NCBI GenBank assembly: GCA_964570855.1
Contig: CAZMZR010000004.1
Location: 3,206 to 67,205 of the forward strand
DNA: 64,000 nucleotides
Direction of reading: 5' to 3'
Source of the DNA: JAFGPS01 sp964570855
GTDB lineage: Bacteria > Planctomycetota > Phycisphaerae > Sedimentisphaerales > Anaerobacaceae
The notes beneath the pieces were generated by a model. It was not told the origin of the DNA. It ran no database searches and worked only from the letters and a program-made list of their open reading frames with translations. Positions 10,401 to 18,036 of this stretch are shown here, piece after piece. Position 1 is the stretch's first letter; every line of letters begins with the position of its first letter. The translations under genes and the position numbers were made by a program.

Positions 10401-11333
10401 ATAACCACAGAACTTACAGATACCCATCCCGTACTCGCAGACTTCCTCGGAGGTGTGAAGATCAACTGTGAAATCCAAAGAGCTGCTACACTGGAAGACA
10501 TTAATAACAGATTAAGAGATATGCAGTTCAAACCCGAGATGCTCGGAATCGAACGGTATGACTACCGAATCCTCGATTCGAGCCTGAGTGAAACGGCTAA
10601 GACAGACGTGCCTGTAAAATCATTTGTTTATGTCAGCACCACGCCGGAGGCAAATTATCGTGAGCTTCCCGACGATGAATGGACACGATTCATTGAAAAC
10701 GAAAAGACCAAGATTCAGGAAGCCACTACTTTCGAGACCTCTCTTCCCCGCGTCAGGCAATTCGATCCTTCGGTCGGTGCGGAACAACAGACCCGGGCGT
10801 TGATTGCCATCTTTTTGTCACTATTCGCCATTGTAACGTATATCTGGATCCGGTTCGGCAACATTCGATATGGCGTCGCAGCTATTGTCGCTTTGATACA
10901 CGACGTGTGCATTACACTCGGCGCGGTAACAGCCTGTACTTACATCGCGGCGACGCCGATCGGTGAAAAACTCCTGATCGGCAATTTCAAAATCGACCTT
11001 GCAATGATAGCCGCGTTCCTGACCCTCATCGGATACTCACTCAATGATACAATCGTTGTTTTCGACCGTATCCGTGAAAACCGCGGGAAGGCCCGCCAGC
11101 TTAATCCGCAGATCATAACCGACAGTATTAACCAGACTATTTCCAGAACAATCTTAACATCATTTACCACATTTATTGTCGTGCTGATTATGTATATCTT
11201 CGGGGGTCCGGCATTGAGAGGTTTTACTTTCGCAATCGGATTCGGCATTATCATCGGAACATACTCGTCCATCGCTATTGCCGCACCGATATTATTACTG
11301 GGTACAAAAACAAAAACAGAAAAGAGCAAGTAA
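7479..11333 (+). CDS. secDF: SecD-SecF fusion, protein export membrane component
   Basis: SecDF uses the proton gradient to pull exported proteins through SecYEG. This is a natural fusion of 1284 residues. SecD occupies the first ~760: N-terminal helix, QGIDLAGGTSLIYEID, the P1 region, LNAGSLPARLIEQPISENTIGPSIG, and a helix bundle with GMSVDANVLIFERIREE. SecF follows from about 770 (INWMRSRPVFFGIS, YDIEFTGGTNVQI), ending in a bundle with GYSLNDTIVVFDRIREN. Separate SecD plus SecF usually total 900-950 residues. The excess is mainly a helical, charged insert at about residues 90-310 in the SecD periplasmic part and an enlarged SecF periplasmic part. ATG 7479 has GAGGG upstream. Confidence 0.95.
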   Translation: MNKNLTPKMVLIIVFIIVAVWTLYPPQKTLKQGIDLAGGTSLIYEIDTFGLTEAEKKDMSQKMITVLRRRIDPANIQNLIWRSQGNTRFEIQMPLASIEAHEKRANYEQAEKALLGKNVSRSKIILALQKPAEERTSLFTDFSQNDPNRMAVLENLAKVYDERIKLQESRDSLYTKLETIENTISSTGIDLDRVKLGVGNWIEQSEQELRKSLKEISDANDNIELLSNYVKTYSEWAKIATQLSEARTQYNENMGKIDELNLTEDMLNLCLEKPAKSLKRKTEIEKLKTNFPDRVEEIDKVIAAYDEYRPFRGRLDDPQDLKRMLKGAGILEFRVLPTIEHPEVDTSAMKSYIERLQERGPEYASDSSYRWFEIENPEEWHAMDAQERPSIVGQFGDKYYVLASNKTDDVMLHSPGVKDWKLEKAYPTTDRLGRRAIGFLMDVRGGKLMATVTGKNIGRPLCYFLDGIAISAPNIEDRIAGQGVITGRFSQIEVEDTINKLNAGSLPARLIEQPISENTIGPSIGADNRNQGIRAGFIGLIAVIVCMAIYYCLAGSIADVALLLNLLFVLAIMAGIRATFTLPGIAGIILTIGMSVDANVLIFERIREEQEKGSSLRVAITNGYQKAFRTIFDANLTTFITAAILYWRASEEVKGFAIVLMLGIASSMFTALFVTRTAFDFLFFFKPTWRTIKMTFIITWPAWALLHVFTKSTYQFLPFGFWINLILSAILTGLFVAILLTLLVPVFGLLAWLTQRIVKGRLVMLRLIHKPNINWMRSRPVFFGISALLIAGGLLVFFNRNDVENNKYDIEFTGGTNVQIVLAEGVDMTRQQVEDKIRSALPGANVYSVGETGRQFEITTTETNKTTVTVTLPQTSNQSIEQLTGAIKKAQEKYAGRLSNLLVTQDSNSSDKIVVSTSQMNQSLIKEVLAKSFPDAEISEPKVDEIVNNAIRATFADELEIQHNLRLNIISEEKITTELTDTHPVLADFLGGVKINCEIQRAATLEDINNRLRDMQFKPEMLGIERYDYRILDSSLSETAKTDVPVKSFVYVSTTPEANYRELPDDEWTRFIENEKTKIQEATTFETSLPRVRQFDPSVGAEQQTRALIAIFLSLFAIVTYIWIRFGNIRYGVAAIVALIHDVCITLGAVTACTYIAATPIGEKLLIGNFKIDLAMIAAFLTLIGYSLNDTIVVFDRIRENRGKARQLNPQIITDSINQTISRTILTSFTTFIVVLIMYIFGGPALRGFTFAIGFGIIIGTYSSIAIAAPILLLGTKTKTEKSK

Positions 11334-11342
11334 AACTGCCAA

Positions 11343-11843
11343 ATGAAGCACAAAGACTTGAAAACAGGTTTGGTTTTGGGCCTGGTGCTGGTAATCATCG
11401 TTGTGGTCCGATTTGCTACCGATCCGCGTCTAAGTCCGACAGCAAGAATGCAAAAGCTTCACGACGTAACCGCACAGGAAGAACCGCCGGCTTCCGGGAA
11501 TAATTTTTCACAGGCCGAACTTTCGGAAAGTCAACCTCTCTCCGACGATTTAGAACAGGATAACCCTCCGTCTGACGATTTAATAATAACAGATACGGAT
11601 ACCGAACAATTATCCACAGTCGAAAACCAATCCGAACCGGCGGACCGGCTCCCATCCATACAGACGGAAAAAATTCAAACCCAGAGATTCCACATCGTAC
11701 GGAAGAACCAAACTCTTTCGTCCATTTCGAAGGAATACTACGGCACCACAGGCAAATGGGAAAAAATCTTCAATGCAAACCGAGATGTGATCAAAGACGC
11801 CAATAAAATCAAACCGGGGACAAAGCTTATCATTCCCGACTAA
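11343..11843 (+). CDS. Membrane-anchored LysM protein
   Basis: This 166-residue protein begins 9 bases after secDF and is probably co-transcribed with it. Residues 8-24 form a membrane anchor (TGLVLGLVLVIIVVV). A Pro/Ser/Asp/Glu-rich linker runs to about 110. The last 50 residues are one LysM domain: FHIVRKNQTLSSISKEYYGTTGKWEKIFNANRD, then LKPGTKLIIPD-like IKPGTKLIIPD. LysM binds N-acetylglucosamine in peptidoglycan. The layout fits a periplasmic wall-tethering protein. It has no enzyme domain. Confidence 0.85.
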   Translation: MKHKDLKTGLVLGLVLVIIVVVRFATDPRLSPTARMQKLHDVTAQEEPPASGNNFSQAELSESQPLSDDLEQDNPPSDDLIITDTDTEQLSTVENQSEPADRLPSIQTEKIQTQRFHIVRKNQTLSSISKEYYGTTGKWEKIFNANRDVIKDANKIKPGTKLIIPD

Positions 11844-11893
11844 ACTTAGAGATTACAAACAAAACAGGAAAGACAATCTCTCAATGCTCGATA

Positions 11894-12553
11894 TCACCCG
11901 GCGAAAAATTCGATATTTCCCGGCTTGGCAAGCCTGGTCAGTTCCGTTGTAAACTTCACTTTATCAGATTCCGACATTTGCCGATACTGATAATGAATCG
12001 AAACCCGATCATCCAATACGGACATGGTTTTGAGCTTGAGACTATCGAGACTGTTTTTGAGAAACTGTGTCAATTTTGGTTCAATATCTTCAAACACTCT
12101 CTTATCCACGGAAATCATAAAGCTCGCCTGGGGACGAAATGAGAAGCGATTCCGGACAAGCCATTGAATACTCAGGGACAAAAATACAATAAGAAACAAA
12201 ATAATCGTAATAAGATAGTTCCTGGTCGCCGCACCTATGGACGTGGCAATCAGCAGCAATAAAAAGCCTATTTCCGCGGAATCTTTCACTGGTGTTCTGA
12301 ACCGTACAAAAGACAGAGCGCCCAACAATCCCAGAGACAATGGAATGGAGCTTTGAATACCTAAAAACAGCGCGGTGATGGCCGGTCCTCCGACAATAAA
12401 ACAGCGATCAACGCCTGCTCCGATATTGCGAGAGCCGTAAAATAAATGGTAAATAAGATAAACAGCGACAGAGGCAAGCAACGAAAATCCGATTGCCAAT
12501 ATCGTCTCGGTGAGATTGAAATTTGAAGACCTTAACAAACTTGCTGCCAACAT
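11894..12553 (-). CDS. DUF4956 membrane protein
   Basis: This 219-residue protein has about four membrane helices in its first 130 residues. The conserved core includes GPAITALFLGIQSSIPLSLGLLGALSFVRFRTPVKD, where SFVRFRTP is the recognisable DUF4956 signature. A soluble tail of about 80 residues has an alpha/beta, ACT-like look. The biochemical function of DUF4956 is not established. The gene lies 23 bases downstream of the VTC-domain gene and is the last gene of a CotH-VTC-DUF4956 run, a combination I know from many other bacteria. A membrane partner of the VTC protein is the natural inference. Confidence 0.85.
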   Translation of the reverse strand: MLAASLLRSSNFNLTETILAIGFSLLASVAVYLIYHLFYGSRNIGAGVDRCFIVGGPAITALFLGIQSSIPLSLGLLGALSFVRFRTPVKDSAEIGFLLLLIATSIGAATRNYLITIILFLIVFLSLSIQWLVRNRFSFRPQASFMISVDKRVFEDIEPKLTQFLKNSLDSLKLKTMSVLDDRVSIHYQYRQMSESDKVKFTTELTRLAKPGNIEFFAG

Positions 12554-12576
12554 AAATATTTCTCCTTGTTAATAAT

Positions 12577-13362
12577 TCACAATAATTCAATTCTGCCGGA
12601 GGGCCATAAGCGGCCTACCGAGCCGGGTCTTTCCATCTGCGATTCAAGACAACCGGCATATTTTGAGAACCTGGTCCAGTCGGTACCCAGGTTACTGATG
12701 GATCGAAGTGATTGCGAAATTTCCACCGAAGGGCCTTTGATTTCGATAATCCCGCCTTCAAGCATCAGGCTTGTTCGGCCGTATCCTACACCCGGAAATA
12801 TTAGAGTCGAATGTATTCCCCAGTCGAATGACAGCCTTACGCCGGTCAGGATTTCAGTAAAGCGCAAACGCTTGTAGGTTACCAGAATAACCGGTATCAA
12901 AGGTTTATTTGAAAAATACCCGAACTCCGTTAATGTTCCCGATATTATATTCCTGTTTATTATTGTATCCTCGGCTCGAATTTTCTTAAGATTTTCCGCC
13001 GGAACGAGTATTTTTCTTCGCTTCTTTCTACTCGCAAATCCTCTTTTGGATTTCAATTCCAGATAGACGGGAACCATACCTTTTGAAACGCCGGGATTGT
13101 CATACCACCTGATGCGTATTTTATCTCTTTCGTAGTTGCCGTCGTCTGATTTTTGGAAGCTGTCAAGCTCAGGTGTATCAAAATAAAGGCTGTTTATAGT
13201 TCCCCGCGGATACCGGGCGTCCGGCGGGCAGATATGAGACAACAGGCTCCGGGCAAAAGCCGTTTTTGTCGGAGGGATGAAGAATTTTCTCTCTAAACGT
13301 TCCCATCTCCGGTCACTGTCTGATGTCATTGTCTCTGTTTTCGATGATACCTTAGAAATCAT
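12577..13362 (-). CDS. VTC-domain (polyphosphate polymerase-like) protein
   Basis: This is 261 residues from ATG 13362. That start has a strong GGAGG five bases upstream and overlaps the CotH stop by 11 bases; an upstream ATG at 13452 lacks this support. The VTC domain of yeast vacuolar transporter chaperone makes polyphosphate from ATP inside a basic tunnel. The matching pieces are RRWERLERKFF, INSLYFDTPELDSF, DKIRIRWYD, VYLELKSKRG and a late IEIKGP. The Arg/Lys/Glu pattern of the tunnel is present. The protein is soluble, with DUF4956 likely providing the membrane link. Whether it makes polyphosphate is unproven; the family also includes proteins of unknown activity. Confidence 0.85.
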   Translation of the reverse strand: MISKVSSKTETMTSDSDRRWERLERKFFIPPTKTAFARSLLSHICPPDARYPRGTINSLYFDTPELDSFQKSDDGNYERDKIRIRWYDNPGVSKGMVPVYLELKSKRGFASRKKRRKILVPAENLKKIRAEDTIINRNIISGTLTEFGYFSNKPLIPVILVTYKRLRFTEILTGVRLSFDWGIHSTLIFPGVGYGRTSLMLEGGIIEIKGPSVEISQSLRSISNLGTDWTRFSKYAGCLESQMERPGSVGRLWPSGRIELL

Positions 13363-15427
13363 TCCGTCCTCCACGGTTGCCTCTGAATCCGTCAAACATA
13401 TTGAAGTTACCTCTGTTCTCCCCGCTCTCATTTCGACTGGGCCGCGTTCCATCCAACTGCTCTCTGACCGACACCCTGCGTTGACTTATAAAAGATTTCA
13501 ATCCCGGTGCATTCATTCCCCCCCCGGGTCCTCCGCGACGGCCGCCGGGTTCATCTGCCCCCCTATCCTGCATGCGATCCCGGCCCATTCCCGGGGAAAA
13601 GCCCCCCGGTCCACCTGAAGCAAGGTCTTCATTTATACTTCTTTCAAATTCCTCGATTGAGTAGAACTTAAGTTCGTCGGCCTCAACGAAAGGCCTGATC
13701 AGCTCGGCAATTTCATCAATGCGTGCCTCAATTACACCCTCAGCGAAGCCACCTTTGAGCAATTGCTCAAGGTATTGATGATATCTATCCAGATAAGGTT
13801 TATGGGCAAACAGGCGGGCAACCAGTGGTTTATCCGCCAAAGCACCGGTCGTTGGTTCGTCAATATACAAATCTACATTACCCACGCCGCCTTGATTAGG
13901 CCCCATGCCGAATGTCCCGAAAGCCATGTTCAGATCCCAGGGAACAACTGTAAACTTCCCGTTATCTTCATAAAGATAATAATTGTGTCCCATCCCTATG
14001 TAATTATCCAGATGAACCGTTATCACCGAGACGGCCAAAAATCGAAGAATTCCATCGACGTCCAGCACTTTCTCTATCTCGGAAGGAAACGTCTCATTCG
14101 GGCAATTATTTAATACATCAAGCAAGCGAAACAATGCACTGTGATCGGGGACCTTTTCATTTGTTTTCAAACCCATCTGCTCAAGCAAATTTCCACCTCG
14201 TCCGAACGGTCCTCCCGGTCCTCCGCCAAATCCTCCTCGTCCTTCTCTTGCAAATGGTCTGTTCGGGTCCACACCGGGGAATTGTCCACCGGGACCTTCG
14301 CGGAACCGGCCTCCTGGACCTCCGGCGAACGGTCTGTTCGGGTCGCCACCGGGAAATTGCCCGCCGGGACCTTCGCGGAATCGGCCTCCCGGACCTCCGG
14401 CGAATGGTCTGTTCGGGTCGCCACCGGGAAATTGTCCGCCGGGACCTTCGCGGAACCGGCCTCCTGGACCTCCGGCGAACGGTCTGTTCGGGTCGCCACC
14501 GGGAAATTGCCCGCCGGGACCTTCGCGGAATCGGCCTCCCGGACCTCCGGCGAATGGTCTGTTCGGGTCGCCACCGGGAAATTGTCCGCCGGGACCTTCG
14601 CGGAACCGGCCGCCCGGACCTCCGGCGAATGGTCCTTGTGACGATGTAGTATCGTCCGGCAACATTTCACTTCCAATCATCCCCTCCTGCTTTAATACCT
14701 TAATCAGGTCACCAAGCCTGGCGCCTCCAACCTTTATGTCGAGATTGCTTCGCTCCATGCTTTTGGAAGACTGTGACGCATTGGCAATTTCTTCGCCGAG
14801 GTCGGCTTTGGTCCAATTGAGGGCCGCCGCCGGAGTCTCAGGCTTATAAAGATTTCCTTCCGGATCGGCAAAATTTCTACGGAGAAATGTTTTGTCGACC
14901 TGTTCGACAATAGTATATAAGCCAAGATGAGTGTCGTTTATCCACACATCCGCAAATGCTCTTCGCGGTGTCGGCAATCCCATTCGTTCGAATAACTCGT
15001 AGCCTATCGTTTCCCTCATAAAAGTAGGATCCGAGAAGCCGTTGTTAAGGCTTAATTTCTTAACACCTCGAAAGTTCTGAGCAAAATTGAAAAAGTTAAA
15101 GTCAACCTTCAGAGGCATTCGTCCACTCTCCCGGCCGGACATCAAGGAAGACATTCCTTTGGGACGAACGGCAACATTCCGGTAGGGTTCTGCGTCAAAC
15201 CAGAAATCGGCTCGAACATACTGCTCCGCTCTCGAATTGTTTTTGAGTGATTGCCAATCGTCATCATTCATAACTATACGAATCTTAGCGACATGATCGG
15301 ATCGGAAAGGATCTTTGTCCTCAGAAGCCGGTATCATCAACTCCTCACGGTGATATATCAGAAGCCCTATAAGCAATACGGCCAAAAGTAATAATCCAAT
15401 GAACGATATTTTCTCCAGTTTACCCAT
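13352..15427 (-). CDS. CotH-family kinase with Gly/Pro-rich repeats
   Basis: This is a 691-residue protein. An N-terminal membrane anchor (FIGLLLLAVLLIGLLIY) is followed by a CotH kinase domain: IVMNDDDWQSL, VAVRPKGMSS, LSLNNGFSDPTFMRE, RRAFADVWIND, then VHLDNYIGMGHNYYLYED and VVPWDLNMAFG, which carry the HLDN and WDLN catalytic motifs. CotH proteins phosphorylate secreted proteins on Ser. Residues about 267-391 are five identical-length 25-residue repeats rich in Gly, Pro, Arg and Phe, inserted inside the kinase fold. The C-terminal 70 residues are again Gly/Arg/Pro rich. It heads the CotH-VTC-DUF4956 run and overlaps the VTC gene, so translation is probably coupled. Confidence 0.88.
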   Translation of the reverse strand: MGKLEKISFIGLLLLAVLLIGLLIYHREELMIPASEDKDPFRSDHVAKIRIVMNDDDWQSLKNNSRAEQYVRADFWFDAEPYRNVAVRPKGMSSLMSGRESGRMPLKVDFNFFNFAQNFRGVKKLSLNNGFSDPTFMRETIGYELFERMGLPTPRRAFADVWINDTHLGLYTIVEQVDKTFLRRNFADPEGNLYKPETPAAALNWTKADLGEEIANASQSSKSMERSNLDIKVGGARLGDLIKVLKQEGMIGSEMLPDDTTSSQGPFAGGPGGRFREGPGGQFPGGDPNRPFAGGPGGRFREGPGGQFPGGDPNRPFAGGPGGRFREGPGGQFPGGDPNRPFAGGPGGRFREGPGGQFPGGDPNRPFAGGPGGRFREGPGGQFPGVDPNRPFAREGRGGFGGGPGGPFGRGGNLLEQMGLKTNEKVPDHSALFRLLDVLNNCPNETFPSEIEKVLDVDGILRFLAVSVITVHLDNYIGMGHNYYLYEDNGKFTVVPWDLNMAFGTFGMGPNQGGVGNVDLYIDEPTTGALADKPLVARLFAHKPYLDRYHQYLEQLLKGGFAEGVIEARIDEIAELIRPFVEADELKFYSIEEFERSINEDLASGGPGGFSPGMGRDRMQDRGADEPGGRRGGPGGGMNAPGLKSFISQRRVSVREQLDGTRPSRNESGENRGNFNMFDGFRGNRGGRNDF
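14255..14629 (-). repeat. Five tandem 75-bp repeats inside the CotH gene
   Basis: Five exact-length 75-bp units encode 25 residues each, of the type FAGGPGGRF-REGPGGQFP-GGDPNRP. Units 2 and 4 are identical. Units 1 and 3 share a different set of silent bases, so the array shows a 150-bp higher-order period. A partial sixth unit (FAREGRGG) follows. The array is in frame throughout. Confidence 0.95.
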
Positions 15428-15484
15428 TATTGCTCTACAATAATCCCTGTCATACGAAAGATTAACAAAAATCTAACAATTAAA

Positions 15485-15510
15485 GACGCAGACACATAGC
15501 TTTTTATTGC
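15485..15510 (-). promoter_or_regulatory. Conserved 26-bp element, copy A
   Basis: On the plus strand it reads GACG-N10-GYTTTTTATTGC. Two more copies occur at 17953-17978 and 29877-29902. Each lies 58-157 bases upstream of a minus-strand gene for an exported protein. This copy is 58 bases before the CotH start at 15427. Its role is unknown. Confidence 0.5.
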
Positions 15511-15660
15511 AGCATAAAACGGGATTTTCAGCAATTGCAGTGATTTTAGGAAAAGGGAAAAGACATACAAAACCGAACCGAATCTCGAATCTGAAGACAG
15601 ATAACGGATGGCAGATGACAGAGAATTCTTCCGTCCTCCGTCGTTCTTGTTTGCCGTATC

Positions 15661-17796
15661 CTAATTAATTACGGACTCTGAATTAGAAGCCAAAGGCGAA
15701 GGAACAGGCAATGCCTGTATTTCTCCCTGTCCGTCCGGTACGCGCCCCACCGACTGATCGGCCTCCATGTATTCAAAAGTCACCGAGTCCAGTAAAACAT
15801 TGTTCTGCGAATCGGTATCATACAACCACACGGTCTCACCGAGTTGCGAGAGCTTAAAGTTTGCATGCAATCCCGGCTCATCTGTGCCGTCCTCGTCAGC
15901 CCACACGATAAGATAGCCGCCGGAGGCAATTGTTGTGCCTTCGGGAAATTGCCATTTCAGGGGATTTTCCGGATTATCGCTAAGATACATGCCGGATAAA
16001 TCGACAGTCTCGTTGCTGGTATTGAATAATTCAATCCAGTCGTCGTAGTCACCCTGCGGGTCGGCGATAGTAGCGACGTTGCGTGCCATAAGCTCGTTGA
16101 TTACGACAGGTGAATCTTCCGCTTCGGCATAGGTCACTGCATAGGTATATACATTGTGTTCGGCACCGGGCGGATTAAAGGCAAGCGTGCCGATACCATC
16201 GGCTGTGGCGGCCTGGACATAATAGCGCAATACAGCACCGGGATTGTAGGAAGACAGCGTAATAGCATAGCAGTTCCCCTCGTCCGATTCATCCTTAAAG
16301 GTCATCGGCAGAGCAGTAAACGGGCCATAAGAACTGTCCGCCAGAAACAATTGCACATCAGAAACCGGCACGCTCTGGCCGATGCGGGCTGTTATCACCA
16401 ATGACTGGCCCGGCTGTTCCTGAATCACTTCATATTCTACCGACTGAATATCGGGGACGGACCGATTCAATTCACGGTCGCTCAGCAGGTTATTTCGACG
16501 TGTTTTTATGAAGTTCTTCAATGTATCTACCCCGGTGAAAAAAGCCTGTGTGGTATATAGTTTTTTGTTGTCTGCTTCTACTTCCTGTTCAATGAGAGCC
16601 TGGTATGCTTCGATTTTAGGAAGCAAGAGATCTTCAGTTAAAAAGGAATCCAGTATAGTCCTGACGTGCGCCATGTAACGCTGCCGGTACTGATCGATAT
16701 CCATCAGACGATACATCAGGGGCACCAGAGAATCGTCTGATTGATAAAACAGTGCCCAGCCCGTCCCACCGCTGGAATTCATACATTCATTACCTTCATA
16801 TTGTATAAGATGTATTCTTCCGGTCTCCGGCTCGTAGTAAAGGTAGTAGTCACTGCCGCGTTTATTGACATATCCATCGTCATCCTGGAAAACAATCTCA
16901 AATGCACACAACCAAAGCGCCCTGTCCACATTCAATACTTCATCAAGTACATCCGGCAATTGTTCGAGGTCGGTATTGTTCAATACATCACAGGTATTAA
17001 TAAGACTTGCCCACGGATCATCCTGGTTTGTGTTTTTCAGTTCGTAAACCTGCTCGTATATTGTCGAATCGCTGCCCTGCCAGGTCAATGCCGCACTGCC
17101 GTCACCGAAACCACCGCCCCAACCACCACCGGCTTCGGCTAAAACAACATTCAAATCTGTCAGGTTAGCTCTTCTCGGTGTGGGTAACGGTTGATTATCA
17201 TCGCCATCATCATCTCCGTCATCATTGCCGCCGCCCCCCATATTACCTTCGGCCCGCCAGCGAGTACCGTCGTTGCTGGGAAACCAGTCTTCAATGAACT
17301 CGGCGTTGAGCTGCTGGACATTTGCGTAAATGCCCCAGTTCTCTCCGTTGATTACCAATTTTACGAAGTTAGCTCTGGCGCTGGGAATCTGCAGGCGGCA
17401 GATGTTCGAATAAAGCACCTCACGCATGAAAGTTGGATCATTTGCACAGTTGATGAGATTGAGTGTCTTGTAACCCATCAGGGACTGGTCCTCGATGGTA
17501 TAATCTATCTCGATGTTAAAGGATTTTTTCTGCGAGTTTCCTATCGTCATATAAGAAGTATTGCCGCGAAATCTAACTCCGACGCCCTCATAGGTAGCAC
17601 CATCCACGGTCAAAGTGGCAAGGATGTTCTCCTTATCCTGGTAATTGGCTTCCAATTGACTCCACCAATTGCCCTGAGAAAATTCCAACTGAAGAGTTCG
17701 CAGGACTGTCTGGTCGTATAAGTCTTCTTGAGCGGTCCAGGCCAAACGGCACAATAAAACTATCGCAAAAATGATTATAAAATTCTTCTTTGGCAT
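15661..17796 (-). CDS. Secreted CotH-family protein with lamin-tail domain
   Basis: This is 711 residues from ATG 17796, which directly precedes the signal peptide (MPKKNFIIIFAIVLLCRLAWTAQ). A GTG at 17823 would add nine residues with no benefit. The CotH domain covers about 30-470 (VRFRGNTSY, LNLINCANDPTFMRE, RANFVKLVINGENWGIY). In the active-site region it reads FQDDDGYVNKRGSDYYLYY and QYEGNE, so the HLDN and WDLN motifs of the neighbouring CotH are not kept. An Asp/Gly-rich loop (GGGGNDDGDDDGDD) sits in the middle and may bind Ca2+. A lamin-tail domain occupies about 590-690 (VVINELMARN, DDWIELFN). This fits an extracellular scaffold or a divergent kinase. Confidence 0.85.
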   Translation of the reverse strand: MPKKNFIIIFAIVLLCRLAWTAQEDLYDQTVLRTLQLEFSQGNWWSQLEANYQDKENILATLTVDGATYEGVGVRFRGNTSYMTIGNSQKKSFNIEIDYTIEDQSLMGYKTLNLINCANDPTFMREVLYSNICRLQIPSARANFVKLVINGENWGIYANVQQLNAEFIEDWFPSNDGTRWRAEGNMGGGGNDDGDDDGDDNQPLPTPRRANLTDLNVVLAEAGGGWGGGFGDGSAALTWQGSDSTIYEQVYELKNTNQDDPWASLINTCDVLNNTDLEQLPDVLDEVLNVDRALWLCAFEIVFQDDDGYVNKRGSDYYLYYEPETGRIHLIQYEGNECMNSSGGTGWALFYQSDDSLVPLMYRLMDIDQYRQRYMAHVRTILDSFLTEDLLLPKIEAYQALIEQEVEADNKKLYTTQAFFTGVDTLKNFIKTRRNNLLSDRELNRSVPDIQSVEYEVIQEQPGQSLVITARIGQSVPVSDVQLFLADSSYGPFTALPMTFKDESDEGNCYAITLSSYNPGAVLRYYVQAATADGIGTLAFNPPGAEHNVYTYAVTYAEAEDSPVVINELMARNVATIADPQGDYDDWIELFNTSNETVDLSGMYLSDNPENPLKWQFPEGTTIASGGYLIVWADEDGTDEPGLHANFKLSQLGETVWLYDTDSQNNVLLDSVTFEYMEADQSVGRVPDGQGEIQALPVPSPLASNSESVIN

Positions 17797-17952
17797 TTTT
17801 CCGGAATTTTCCCGTCGAAGCACATCAAATAATCACCATAAGTATAGATGTGCTCCAGTTTTATACGTCCCTGTCTCCATGCGTATCAGATTGAACATAC
17901 TATTTAAAGATATTTTGGTAATCTCAGATATCGACTTAAAACCATGATTTAA

Positions 17953-17978
17953 GACGAATACACGCAGTTTTTTATTGC
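17953..17978 (-). promoter_or_regulatory. Conserved 26-bp element, copy B
   Basis: Same GACG-N10-GYTTTTTATTGC pattern as at 15485 and 29877. It lies 157 bases upstream of the lamin-tail CotH gene. The rest of the 240-base gap to pgl shows no other structure I can support. Confidence 0.5.
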
Positions 17979-18036
17979 ATTAAAAGAAATGATTTTCATT
18001 AGTTACGATAACGTAGTATTTGCAGTGACGGCATTA

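Noticed and set aside
11848..11882. AGAGATT/AATCTCT hairpin between the LysM and DUF4956 genes as a terminator
   Set aside because: The loop is long, the stem weak and there is no T run on either side.
14255..14629. CRISPR-like periodic repeat
   Set aside because: The 75-bp units are contiguous, in frame and without spacers; they encode protein repeats.
14134..14649. Long plus-strand frames opposite the CotH repeats
   Set aside because: Two overlapping plus-strand frames and a second minus-strand frame are open here only because the 75-bp repeat, a multiple of three, lacks stops in several frames. None has a start signal or family match.
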